Below are positions 1 to 4,925 of a stretch of DNA of 6,016 bases, one piece after another. Made by a program: the position numbers and the translations under genes. How positions within the stretch are numbered: position 1 is the stretch's first letter; each line of letters begins with the position of its first letter. The notes under the pieces are model-generated. The model saw nothing but the letters and a program-made list of their open reading frames with translations. It was not told where the DNA came from and searched no databases. Source of the stretch: Candidatus Curtissbacteria bacterium RIFCSPHIGHO2_01_FULL_41_11 (GTDB lineage: Bacteria > Patescibacteriota > Microgenomatia > Curtissbacterales > GWA2-41-24); contig MFAZ01000030.1 in assembly GCA_001776335.1 (NCBI GenBank), forward strand, positions 1,112 through 7,127. Direction: 5' to 3'.

Positions 1-327
1 TAATGTTGGCGATGGAACAGGAATTGTGGAAGTTGCCGTAGCATGAGGATTCTGAACCTCCGACTCGTCACTGCCGGGCTGGCTACCAGTCACTGTAGAC
101 ACCGGTGTCGCCCCTTCTGGTGTTGGCAGTTGTGTCGCCAAGGGCACAGGTGTAGGACCATCCGCTTGTACAATATTTGACTCAAAGTTGCTTGCAAAGA
201 ATACACTCGTTAATCCTATACCGAGAACAGCCGCCATTGTAACAACACGGCTTACGCGATATCTTCTTATTTCCAAGTTATCGTTTATTTCCGGATTTAT
301 ACTAGATGAAAAATCTCTATCTTGCAT
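1..327 (-). CDS. N-terminus of an exported or membrane-anchored protein with Pro/Thr-rich linker (partial, 3' end beyond window)
   Basis: An open frame of 109 codons starts at an ATG (327-325) and runs off the left edge without a stop. Residues 1-27 are polar with a basic stretch before the membrane segment (RRYRVSR, 21-27). Residues about 28-47 are hydrophobic (VVTMAAVLGIGLTSVFF core), so this is a signal anchor or a long-n-region signal peptide; VQA|DG at about 52-56 is a possible but distant signal-peptidase site. From residue 57 on the chain is rich in Pro, Thr, Ser and Ala (PTPVPLATQLPTP), typical of an extracellular linker leading to a domain not in the window. A weak AAGG ribosome-binding site lies about 10 nt before the ATG. 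A near-consensus promoter 60-90 bp upstream supports the start. The family cannot be told from this part; it is likely surface-exposed. Confidence 0.75.
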   Translation of the reverse strand, partial: MQDRDFSSSINPEINDNLEIRRYRVSRVVTMAAVLGIGLTSVFFASNFESNIVQADGPTPVPLATQLPTPEGATPVSTVTGSQPGSDESEVQNPHATATSTIPVPSPTL

Positions 328-342
328 AAAATTAAAAACCTT

Positions 343-368
343 GGCAGTAAAAACTTTTGGGCAGTAAA
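343..368 (-). repeat. Two copies of GGCAGTAAA in the 5' leader
   Basis: GGCAGTAAA occurs at 343-351 and again at 360-368 (17-bp period), inside the predicted 5' leader of the exported-protein gene. In the RNA this reads TTTACTGCC twice, the second copy just before the AAGG. It could be a protein or sRNA binding site, or chance. Confidence 0.35.
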
Positions 369-387
369 CTCTATAGAAGCATTGCCA

Positions 388-416
388 AATATAATCAAAA
401 GATTAATAGAAGTCAA
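388..416 (-). promoter_or_regulatory. Sigma70-type promoter for the exported-protein gene
   Basis: Read on the minus strand: TTGACT (416-411), a 17-nt spacer, then TATATT (393-388). Each box matches the consensus at 5 of 6 positions and the spacing is ideal. Transcription would start near 381, leaving a leader of about 54 nt before the ATG at 327. An A-rich tract (T-rich on the transcribed sense) lies directly upstream at 420-436 and could act as an UP element. Confidence 0.65.
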
Positions 417-435
417 TAGGAAAAAAAAACAAAAA

Positions 436-451
436 ACAGTAATATTTCTGT
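436..451. promoter_or_regulatory. Imperfect palindrome upstream of the exported-protein promoter
   Basis: ACAGTAATATTTCTGT is a 16-bp inverted repeat with one mismatched pair, 20 bp upstream of the -35 box at 411-416. A second, perfect 14-bp palindrome (ATACAATATTGTAT) is at 488-501. The position suits a transcription-factor site, but short AT-rich palindromes also arise by chance. Confidence 0.3.
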
Positions 452-487
452 AATAGAATTTGGTCGAATTCCAAAAAAATAGGGACG

Positions 488-501
488 ATACAATATTGTA
501 T
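488..501. repeat. Perfect 14-bp palindrome ATACAATATTGTAT
   Basis: Seen directly as a perfect inverted repeat without spacer in the gap between the two divergent promoters (minus at 388-416, plus at 598-625). It could be an operator for either; no further support. Confidence 0.3.
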
Positions 502-542
502 AAACTATTTACCCAATCTGGTAGTCTGTAGTTTTGAATAAC

Positions 543-573
543 TTAGGTTAATTGGCTTGTCCCAGCAACCTAA
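543..573. repeat. Inverted repeat TTAGGTT...AACCTAA
   Basis: TTAGGTT (543-549) pairs with AACCTAA (567-573) across 17 nt, with an inner TGG/CCA helix possible. It lies 25 bp upstream of the -35 box of the plus-strand promoter. It has no T-rich tail in either direction, so it is not a convincing terminator. Confidence 0.35.
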
Positions 574-597
574 TCAAATTTATGATTAACTTACCCC

Positions 598-625
598 TTG
601 ACAAGTTTCTCGAACTTGTTCTAAT
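598..625 (+). promoter_or_regulatory. Plus-strand promoter with inverted repeat between -35 and -10
   Basis: TTGACA (598-603, perfect -35) is followed after 16 nt by TCTAAT (620-625, 5 of 6 to TATAAT). ACAAGTT (601-607) and AACTTGT (613-619) form a perfect 7+7-bp inverted repeat that overlaps the -35 box and fills the spacer, the expected place for a repressor site. Transcription would begin around 632-634. No open reading frame of useful size follows on this strand; a structured segment does. Confidence 0.6.
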
Positions 626-631
626 GTAAAA

Positions 632-730
632 AAGGAAAGCAACTTAGCTGCCCTAAGTCGCTTCCCTTACACCTCAAAAGAGCATTGCTATTCGAGTTTC
701 AGTCTGCGGTAGTGATGCTCTTTTCTTATT
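632..730 (+). ncRNA. Candidate small structured RNA (two hairpins)
   Basis: The stretch begins just after the promoter at 598-625. Hairpin 1 covers 634-666: arms GGAAAGCAACTTAG and CTAAGTCGCTTCCC pair with 12 Watson-Crick pairs, two A-C mismatches and a 5-nt loop (CTGCC). Hairpin 2 covers 676-724: AAAAGAGCAT pairs with ATGCTCTTTT, and the helix continues through two G-U pairs and CTA/TAG to at least 15 pairs, leaving a loop of about 19 nt that could be the unpaired regulatory region. It ends in TTTTCTTATT. There is no plausible start codon with a ribosome-binding site and no plus-strand gene downstream, so a small RNA is likelier than a leader. I do not recognise it as 6S, SRP RNA, tmRNA or RNase P RNA. 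Family and target are unknown. Confidence 0.5.
676..730 (+). terminator. Long-stem intrinsic terminator of the candidate small RNA
   Basis: A stem of at least 15 pairs (676-690 with 710-724, including two G-U pairs) runs into TTTTCTTATT. The A4...T4 ends make it potentially bidirectional, so it could also stop minus-strand read-through from the rpsA operon. Confidence 0.55.
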
Positions 731-735
731 GAAAA

Positions 736-762
736 CTTGTTTTACAACAAGCATTCTTTTTT
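736..762 (+). terminator. Second intrinsic terminator-like hairpin
   Basis: CTTGTT (736-741) and AACAAG (746-751) pair around a TTAC tetraloop, then after 5 nt comes a run of six T (757-762). It follows the first terminator closely and may act as a backup. Confidence 0.4.
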
Positions 763-763
763 C

Positions 764-816
764 AAAGATCCATTTTTTAAAAAAGATCTTTTATGTTTTG
801 GTCCCTTTTGGAGACC
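764..816. other. Two further hairpins
   Basis: AAAGATC (764-770) pairs with GATCTTT (785-791); the interior is T6A6, and AAAAGATCTTTT (781-792) is itself a perfect palindrome. Next, GGTCCC (800-805) pairs with GGAGACC (810-816) with one bulged A and a TTTT loop. Together with the elements before and after, about seven stem-loops sit between 634 and 921. Confidence 0.35.
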
Positions 817-882
817 TGATAATTACTTTCTCAATTCTCCACTTGTTAGTAGAAAACTAATAATAGAAAATTATCGAACCTC

Positions 883-930
883 GCTAAAACTTTAGGTTTT
901 AGCAGGTAAATTTCAGCCTGCTCTTATTTT
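883..930 (+). other. Overlapping hairpins, the second followed by a T-rich tail
   Basis: GCTAAAAC (883-890) pairs perfectly with GTTTTAGC (896-903) around TTTAG. GCAGG (902-906) pairs with CCTGC (917-921) around 10 nt and is followed by TCTTATTTT. The two share bases 902-903, so the outermost pairs of one exclude those of the other, an arrangement that could be a switch or simply a terminator next to another hairpin. No gene depends on it in this window. Confidence 0.35.
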
Positions 931-1200
931 GTAACACCATTCCATAATTCTTGTCAAGTCCATTTCCAGTCCGATAGTAAAAATACAAGCTTGAAATAAA
1001 TATCCTAGAGTTATTATAAACTACATATTTAGTGCGATTAGCTTAATTAAGCAATTCAAACGTACAATTAGAAAATCATCAAAACTGCAAAAGAGACATT
1101 CCCTTGATGCATAATGCTTAATACCTTATACACTAATTCTCGAGGCTAAATGATATACTAATTTATATTAAAGTAAGCTAATTTCAGAAGATGTATATAA
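931..1200. other. AT-rich gap without identifiable gene
   Basis: I see no open reading frame, RNA gene or strong promoter here. The only clear structure is a perfect 12-bp palindrome GCTTAATTAAGC at 1041-1052. A weak minus-strand promoter is possible (TTGACA at 958-953 read backward, then TACAAA after 18 nt), but only 4 of 6 bases match in the -10 box. The base composition is clearly more AT-rich than the genes and than the segment at 1201-1273. Confidence 0.5.
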
Positions 1201-1273
1201 TAAGGTAGTCTCCTTGCAGTCGACTTCCTTGCGGTCCTCGTTCTGCAATACAGAACAGCGGGTCTTAAGGTAG
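1201..1273. repeat. GC-richer 57-bp segment between 8-bp direct repeats, with hairpin and tandem repeat
   Basis: TAAGGTAG occurs at 1201-1208 and 1266-1273. Between them lie TCCTTGCAGTC (1211-1221) and TCCTTGCGGTC (1226-1236), a 15-bp-period repeat; the palindrome AGTCGACT (1218-1225); and a perfect hairpin GTTCTG-caata-CAGAAC (1240-1256). It starts 21 bp past the PIN/TRAM stop codon. No T-run follows the hairpin on either strand, so it is not a standard terminator. The flanking repeats resemble a target-site duplication around a miniature inserted element, or the edges of a small structured 3' UTR. Confidence 0.45.
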
Positions 1274-1294
1274 GATGTTATTAATTGCTGGCGG

Positions 1295-2206
1295 CTACTC
1301 TTGCAGGCGCGCAAAGATCATCTTACCCGCCGCAGTCTGAATTACACGCAGCACGACAACATTAAGGCTCTTCCCGATTGCCTCTGCCCCGTCTTCGACA
1401 ACTACCATTGTTCCGTCGGGCAAATATCCAACCCCCTGATTTTTACCTTTGCCATGCGACTTTACCTGAATGGTTAGTATCTCATGGGGCAAAACAGCCG
1501 TTTTAAGCGCGTTTATAAGCTCATTAAGGTTCAGGACAGAAACACCTTTCACTGCAGCCACTTTATTAAGGTTAAAATCCATTGTCATGACCTGTCCTCT
1601 GAGTTTTCGCCCAAGTGTTATCAACTTGTCGTCAACTGTGTCTCCAGAAGGATCTTCTTTCAAAACCTCCAGCTTCACCTTCTTTTCAGACTTCAGAGAT
1701 TTCAAAATGTCTAACCCCCGCCTTCCTTTCGCACGCTTAAGCTCATCTGCGCTATCTGAAAGAGTATGCAACTCGGAAACTACAGAGGGAATTACTAAAA
1801 GAGAACCAAATATAAACCCGGTCTTGATTACATCAGAAATTCTTCCGTCAATTAAAACCGATGTGTCCACAACAAGTGGATTAATATATTTTCCATTCTT
1901 CTTTTTCCTTCGACTAAAAGACAATTTGGGCACGGACAGCCTTGGCGCGGTCGGTGTCGGTATTCGTCTGGCTACCTGAAGAGCGATTGCGGCAATCGCA
2001 CTTCTGCCTGCTATTTCCAAAATATCGGGCAGCAAAAATCCTAATACTCCAAACGCAATTGCCGCCACAACCAGAAAATATTTGCCTGTAATAGCCAGAA
2101 TGTCGGGAGGCGTCGCTCCTCTTGCGACAAGTACTCCCAAAAATCCAAAAATAATAGTCAGTGAAGGTCGAATTAACGCTTTGAGTTTACTCCCCGTGAA
2201 CTGCAT
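1295..2206 (-). CDS. Membrane-anchored PIN/TRAM domain protein (YacL-like)
   Basis: The 303-aa product has two hydrophobic segments (about 13-29 and 43-60), possibly a weaker third (69-79), then a basic linker ending SRRKKKNGKY. A PIN domain follows at about 110-232 with the expected acidic residues: D114 in VVDTSVLIDGR, E145 in SELHTL, D192/D193 in VDDKL and D210 in MTMDFNLNK, plus N227. A C-terminal TRAM domain (about 236-303, PHEILTIQVKSHGKGKNQGVGYLPDG...) should bind RNA. PIN domains are metal-dependent RNases in many families; in the YacL group activity and substrate are not settled. B. subtilis YacL has more membrane segments. The ATG at 2206 lies inside the end of radA (20-bp overlap), pointing to translational coupling; the ribosome-binding site is weak (GAAGAAG). 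It is the last gene of the rpsA-radA string and ends in TAG. Confidence 0.9.
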   Translation of the reverse strand: MQFTGSKLKALIRPSLTIIFGFLGVLVARGATPPDILAITGKYFLVVAAIAFGVLGFLLPDILEIAGRSAIAAIALQVARRIPTPTAPRLSVPKLSFSRRKKKNGKYINPLVVDTSVLIDGRISDVIKTGFIFGSLLVIPSVVSELHTLSDSADELKRAKGRRGLDILKSLKSEKKVKLEVLKEDPSGDTVDDKLITLGRKLRGQVMTMDFNLNKVAAVKGVSVLNLNELINALKTAVLPHEILTIQVKSHGKGKNQGVGYLPDGTMVVVEDGAEAIGKSLNVVVLRVIQTAAGKMIFARLQE

Positions 2207-3587
2207 AAGATATGGCTTCTTCTAATGTTTTAAATCGGTCAGGTGAGATAAATTTACTAAAACCAAGCCTTTTAGCTTCATTCACCCTGCCTTTAATGTT
2301 GGAAACTGGCCTCAGTTCTCCAAGTAGCCCCACTTCGCCAAAAGCGCATGTACCGTCCGGAAGTGGTTTATCCAAAGCTGCCGAGGCGATAGCCAATGCT
2401 ACCGGCAAATCAGCGGCAGGCTCACCGATTTTTAAACCTCCGGCCACGTTAACGTAAATATCAAGATTTCCCAGGGTCAAATTTGCGGCTTTAGATAGAG
2501 CAGCGATTACAATTTGTACTCGGGAAGGATCAAGCCCCGCAGTTCTTCTGACTGGTATCCCGAAAATGGTACTTGCAGTCAGAGCCTGGACTTCGGCAAG
2601 AATCGGCCTCTCTCCTGTGATTGTAGAAGCAACCACAGAACCTGCACGCTTCTCGATTCTTTGAGCTAAAAATATTTGTGACGGGTTGGAAACCTCAAGC
2701 ATCCCGCTGTCTGTCATCTCAAAAACACCAACTTCGAAAGTAGAACCAAAACGGTTTTTTGTGGATCTCAAAATTCTGTATGCATGCATATTGTCTCCTT
2801 CAAGGTTCAAAACTGCATCGACCAGATGTTCAAGTACCTTCGGTCCGGCCACATTCCCTTCTTTGGTTACATGCCCGACTATAAAAATTGGGGTGTGGCT
2901 TCTCTTTGCGTGTACTTGTAAAACCTGGGAGGATTCTCTTACCTGTCCGACACTTCCTGCCGAGCCTGTCAAACGATCGCATGTTAAAGTTTGTATAGAG
3001 TCTACAATCAAAAGGGTCGGCTTAATCTTCTCGCTCACCCCGACTATTACATCTACATCTGTACTGGGCAAAATAAACAGATTATCGGGTATTTTCCCAA
3101 TCCTATCCGCTCTAATTTTAACCTGATGCGCAGACTCTTCCCCGGTAACGTAAAGGACAGAAGTTGAGAGTTGAGAATTGAGAGTTGAGAATTTTTGATT
3201 TTCTTCAACTTTCAACTTTCCACTTTCCACTTTCAATTTGTCTGAGCCTTTAGCAATAGCCATCGCGGCCTGCAGCAAAAGTGTACTCTTCCCAATACCC
3301 GGATCTCCGGAAATAAGAACGATTGAACCCGGAACAATACCGCCTCCCAAAACCCTGTCAAACTCCATAAATCCGCTGGTAATTCTGGGAGTGTTCTGAC
3401 TCTTTACTTCAGAAAGCTTTACCACGACCTCTTCCAGTTTCAAGTTTCTAGTTTCCAGTTTCTCGTTCAAAGTTGAAACGCTCGTCTCAACCAGACTATT
3501 CCATTCACCACAGTTAGGACATTTACCCATAAATGAGGCTGATTGATATCCGCACTGCTGACAGATGTACTCGGAGTAAGACTTCAT
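2187..3587 (-). CDS. radA: DNA repair protein RadA/Sms, with repeat-encoded insertion
   Basis: RadA is a RecA-related, DnaB-like helicase that drives branch migration in recombinational repair. With the ATG at 3587 the protein has 466 residues: a C4 zinc finger (C9, C12, C23, C26), Walker A GDPGIGKST (94-102), Walker B LLIVDS (D196), the RadA signature KNRFG (277-281), and a C-terminal Lon-protease-like domain (about 295-464, containing GEPAADLPVALA). A GTG at 3596 in frame is disfavoured because it sits within AGGTGA, an excellent ribosome-binding site 5 nt before the ATG. Oddities: residues about 114-143 (DKLKVESGKLKVE...STLNSQLST) form an extra loop after the Walker A helix, encoded by heptanucleotide repeats; the linker after the zinc finger (EKLETRNLKLEE) is also repeat-encoded; and the C-terminus (SPDRFKTLEEA) is about 10 residues shorter than usual. 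All catalytic motifs are intact. It ends in TAA. Confidence 0.97.
   Translation of the reverse strand: MKSYSEYICQQCGYQSASFMGKCPNCGEWNSLVETSVSTLNEKLETRNLKLEEVVVKLSEVKSQNTPRITSGFMEFDRVLGGGIVPGSIVLISGDPGIGKSTLLLQAAMAIAKGSDKLKVESGKLKVEENQKFSTLNSQLSTSVLYVTGEESAHQVKIRADRIGKIPDNLFILPSTDVDVIVGVSEKIKPTLLIVDSIQTLTCDRLTGSAGSVGQVRESSQVLQVHAKRSHTPIFIVGHVTKEGNVAGPKVLEHLVDAVLNLEGDNMHAYRILRSTKNRFGSTFEVGVFEMTDSGMLEVSNPSQIFLAQRIEKRAGSVVASTITGERPILAEVQALTASTIFGIPVRRTAGLDPSRVQIVIAALSKAANLTLGNLDIYVNVAGGLKIGEPAADLPVALAIASAALDKPLPDGTCAFGEVGLLGELRPVSNIKGRVNEAKRLGFSKFISPDRFKTLEEAISYAVHGE
3162..3240. repeat. Two opposed heptanucleotide arrays inside radA
   Basis: Array one (3162-3189) has four 7-bp units: AGTTGAG, AGTTGAG, AATTGAG, AGTTGAG. 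Array two (3206-3240) has five: CAACTTT, CAACTTT, CCACTTT, CCACTTT, CAATTTG. They are in opposite orientation and can pair (GTTGA with TCAAC in successive units), separated by 16 nt. The nine units total 63 bp, a multiple of three, so the radA frame stays open. They encode STLNSQLST and DKLKVESGKLKVE. Confidence 0.85.
3434..3475. repeat. Heptanucleotide array in the radA linker
   Basis: Units CCAGTTT, CAAGTTT, CTAGTTT, CCAGTTT, then degenerate CTCGTTC and AAAGTTG: six units of 7 bp (42 bp, frame-preserving). They encode the linker between the zinc finger and the ATPase core (LNEKLETRNLKLEE). Confidence 0.8.
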
Positions 3588-3592
3588 AAAAT

Positions 3593-3598
3593 TCACCT
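3593..3598 (-). promoter_or_regulatory. Ribosome-binding site that decides the radA start
   Basis: AGGTGA on the minus strand, 5 nt before the ATG at 3587-3585. It overlaps the alternative GTG at 3596 and so argues against it. The motif arises within the 9-bp repeat array at 3595-3630. Confidence 0.75.
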
Positions 3599-3630
3599 AA
3601 TTACTCTAATTAACCTAATTGCTCTAAATA
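3595..3630. repeat. Four 9-bp units upstream of radA
   Basis: ACCTAATTA, CTCTAATTA, ACCTAATTG and CTCTAAATA alternate between 3595 and 3630, so the true period may be 18. The first unit supplies the radA ribosome-binding site. The last unit is part of a perfect 13-nt palindrome (CTAAATAATTTAG, 3624-3636). Confidence 0.7.
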
Positions 3631-3638
3631 ATTTAGTA

Positions 3639-3662
3639 ATTAGAAATTAGAAATTAGAAATT
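3639..3662. repeat. Three ATTAGAA heptamers between rpsA and radA
   Basis: ATTAGAA three times (3639-3659), then ATT. The 7-bp period matches the arrays inside radA, and the minus-strand reading TTTCTAA fits the same TYTCNAN pattern. On the transcript this gives a U-rich stretch right after the rpsA stop hairpin. Confidence 0.8.
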
Positions 3663-3687
3663 CCTTTGCAGGTCCTACCTGTAAAGG
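3663..3687 (-). promoter_or_regulatory. Hairpin with the rpsA stop codon in its loop
   Basis: CCTTTACAGG and CCTGCAAAGG (minus-strand reading) pair over 9 of 10 positions, with one A-C mismatch, around the loop TAGGA. TAG in the loop is the rpsA stop codon. A U-rich repeat tract (AATTTCTAATTT...) follows. It could be a partial terminator that lowers radA expression relative to S1, or an RNase processing or stability element. Confidence 0.5.
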
Positions 3688-4829
3688 ACTGGCTTTTCAG
3701 TTACTATCGGAACCAGAGATATCTTACGATTGGCAGTATCAATACTTTCAATTTCACATTCAATCTCAGAACCGACATTATAAGAAACATTTGGCGGAAT
3801 TTTGGAAATATGAATTAGCCCCTCGATACCTCCATCAAGCACAACAAAAAGTCCGTATGGTGTAACTTTAGAAATTTTGCCTTCCACTTTTTGATCTTTT
3901 GAGTAATTCTTTGAAGCTTCGATAAACGGATCTTCCTCTAACTGCTTCATACTTAGGTTCAGCCTTCCGGTTGTTGTATCTTTTGCAATGACCATCACAT
4001 CCACAATGTCACCCACCTTGAATATCTTAAGAGGATCGTCCACCTTCTCCCATGATATTTCGGAAATGTGCACCAATCCTTCAAGTTTAGATTTGCCAGG
4101 TTCAGGCAAATCATCCTTCTTCTCAACCTTTAACTCTTTTGGAGAAATCTCCACAAAAATTCCGAATGGCAAGACGGCAGTAACCATACCCGAAAATTTA
4201 TCGCCGATTTTGACCTTCGCCAAAAGCTTTATCAAATCTCCAAGATCCTTCTTGCCCGGCATCTTTTGCGAAAAAATAAGTCTGTTGGTCACGCGGTCCA
4301 CTTCAATTACCCTGACTGACAGGTTTTTACCCACAAGGTCATCCAGCTTTGATGGAGCTTTAGCAAGCTGTGAAGCAGGCAAAAACCCCCTTAGACCGGA
4401 CCATTCGCAAATCACTCCGCCACGGTTTGCTTCTATGGCCACAACTTCCACTTCCTCGCTGTTTTTCTGTTTTTCGACAAGGTCTTCCCATCTCTTTTCA
4501 CCGGAAAGTTTTCTAAGAGACAAAACAACTTGGCCGGCATCATTTTCAGGGTATACAACGTTAACATTAATTGTGTCGCCCACGGAAAGTTTTGAAGCAA
4601 TATCACGGCTGGCGGAAAGTTCACGTCCAGTTATTATTCCTTCGGACTTACCACCAACATCAATAAGAATTTCAGTGGGTGTAGCAGATACTACCTTACC
4701 TTCAATTTCCTGACCGCGTTTTAATGTCAGTATTTTGTAGTTCGTAGAGGCCAGTAAATCTGCCATGGACATAGATCCACGGCTTGTGGAATCAGATTTT
4801 GAAGACTTGCTTGCAGATGTTTGAGCCAA
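3675..4829 (-). CDS. rpsA: 30S ribosomal protein S1 (four S1 domains)
   Basis: S1 binds mRNA and helps load it on the 30S subunit. The 384-aa product has four OB-fold S1 repeats at about 36-107, 121-189, 205-295 and 311-374; the third and fourth are the most typical (FGIFVEIS...GLVHISEIS and YGLFVVLDGGIEGLIHISKI). The third carries an insertion of about 18 charged residues (230-248, KELKVEKKDD). Residues 1-22 are a Ser/Lys-rich tail before MADLL. Four domains is shorter than the six of E. coli S1 but common in other phyla. The start is probably TTG at 4829: in-frame TGA codons lie immediately upstream and 6 nt further. ATG codons at residues 20 and 22 are alternatives without a good ribosome-binding site. 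First gene of the rpsA-radA-PIN/TRAM string, with an extended -10 promoter about 60 bp upstream. Ends in TAG. Confidence 0.93.
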   Translation of the reverse strand: MAQTSASKSSKSDSTSRGSMSMADLLASTNYKILTLKRGQEIEGKVVSATPTEILIDVGGKSEGIITGRELSASRDIASKLSVGDTINVNVVYPENDAGQVVLSLRKLSGEKRWEDLVEKQKNSEEVEVVAIEANRGGVICEWSGLRGFLPASQLAKAPSKLDDLVGKNLSVRVIEVDRVTNRLIFSQKMPGKKDLGDLIKLLAKVKIGDKFSGMVTAVLPFGIFVEISPKELKVEKKDDLPEPGKSKLEGLVHISEISWEKVDDPLKIFKVGDIVDVMVIAKDTTTGRLNLSMKQLEEDPFIEASKNYSKDQKVEGKISKVTPYGLFVVLDGGIEGLIHISKIPPNVSYNVGSEIECEIESIDTANRKISLVPIVTEKPVLYR

Positions 4830-4833
4830 TCAT
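4792..4833 (-). other. 13-codon upstream ORF overlapping the rpsA start
   Basis: AAGGA (4845-4841) is 7 nt from an ATG (4833-4831), the ideal distance, but 11 nt from the in-frame TTG (4829) of rpsA. The ATG opens a 13-codon frame (MIGSNICKQVFKI) that overlaps rpsA in another frame and ends in TGA. The ATGATTG arrangement would let the two starts compete. It may be a regulatory feature, or show that the TTG is used despite longer spacing. Confidence 0.3.
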
Positions 4834-4885
4834 TCTCACTTCCTTGTTAAAAATTTCAAATCGAAATACCAATTTGCTGAGCTGC

Positions 4886-4914
4886 AGTATAGCAGGTTTT
4901 ATTGGAGAAAAAAA
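4886..4914 (-). promoter_or_regulatory. Extended -10 promoter of the rpsA operon
   Basis: Minus-strand reading: TGC TATACT (4894-4886), an extended -10 with 5 of 6 matches to TATAAT. A run of seven T (4914-4908) lies 16 nt upstream in place of a consensus -35. The predicted start near 4879 gives a leader of about 50 nt. The promoter of the 66-aa gene has the same layout. The T7 run also follows the stop of that gene by 11 nt and might double as a termination tract, though I see no good stem before it. Confidence 0.55.
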
Positions 4915-4925
4915 GCCGCGAGAGT

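Noticed and set aside
612..621. GAACTTGTTC as a LexA (SOS) box
   Set aside because: The Gram-positive box needs GAAC and GTTC separated by four bases; here there are two, and the larger ACAAGTT/AACTTGT repeat explains the symmetry.
582..629. 15-codon plus-strand ORF (starting MINLPLDKF) across the promoter region
   Set aside because: It has no ribosome-binding site and is interrupted by the well-matched promoter boxes.
1240..1256. Hairpin GTTCTG-caata-CAGAAC as the operon terminator
   Set aside because: No T-run follows it on the minus strand.
1470..1979. Plus-strand open frames of 169 aa and 76 aa (1484-1714)
   Set aside because: They lie antisense to the PIN/TRAM gene, whose domain motifs are clear; composition is Ser/Thr/Phe-rich as expected for a shadow frame.
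2686..3126. Plus-strand 146-aa frame, and 81-aa frame at 2212-2457
   Set aside because: Antisense to conserved RadA domains; no family features.
3594..3596. GTG at 3596 as the radA start
   Set aside because: It is part of AGGTGA, the ribosome-binding site for the ATG at 3587; the extra three residues have no support.
3595..3662. CRISPR-like array
   Set aside because: The units are 7-9 bp and directly adjacent without spacers; no cas gene is in the window.
3988..4713. Plus-strand 241-aa frame, and minus-strand 63-aa frame at 4433-4624
   Set aside because: Both overlap the S1 domains of rpsA in other frames and show no recognisable protein features.
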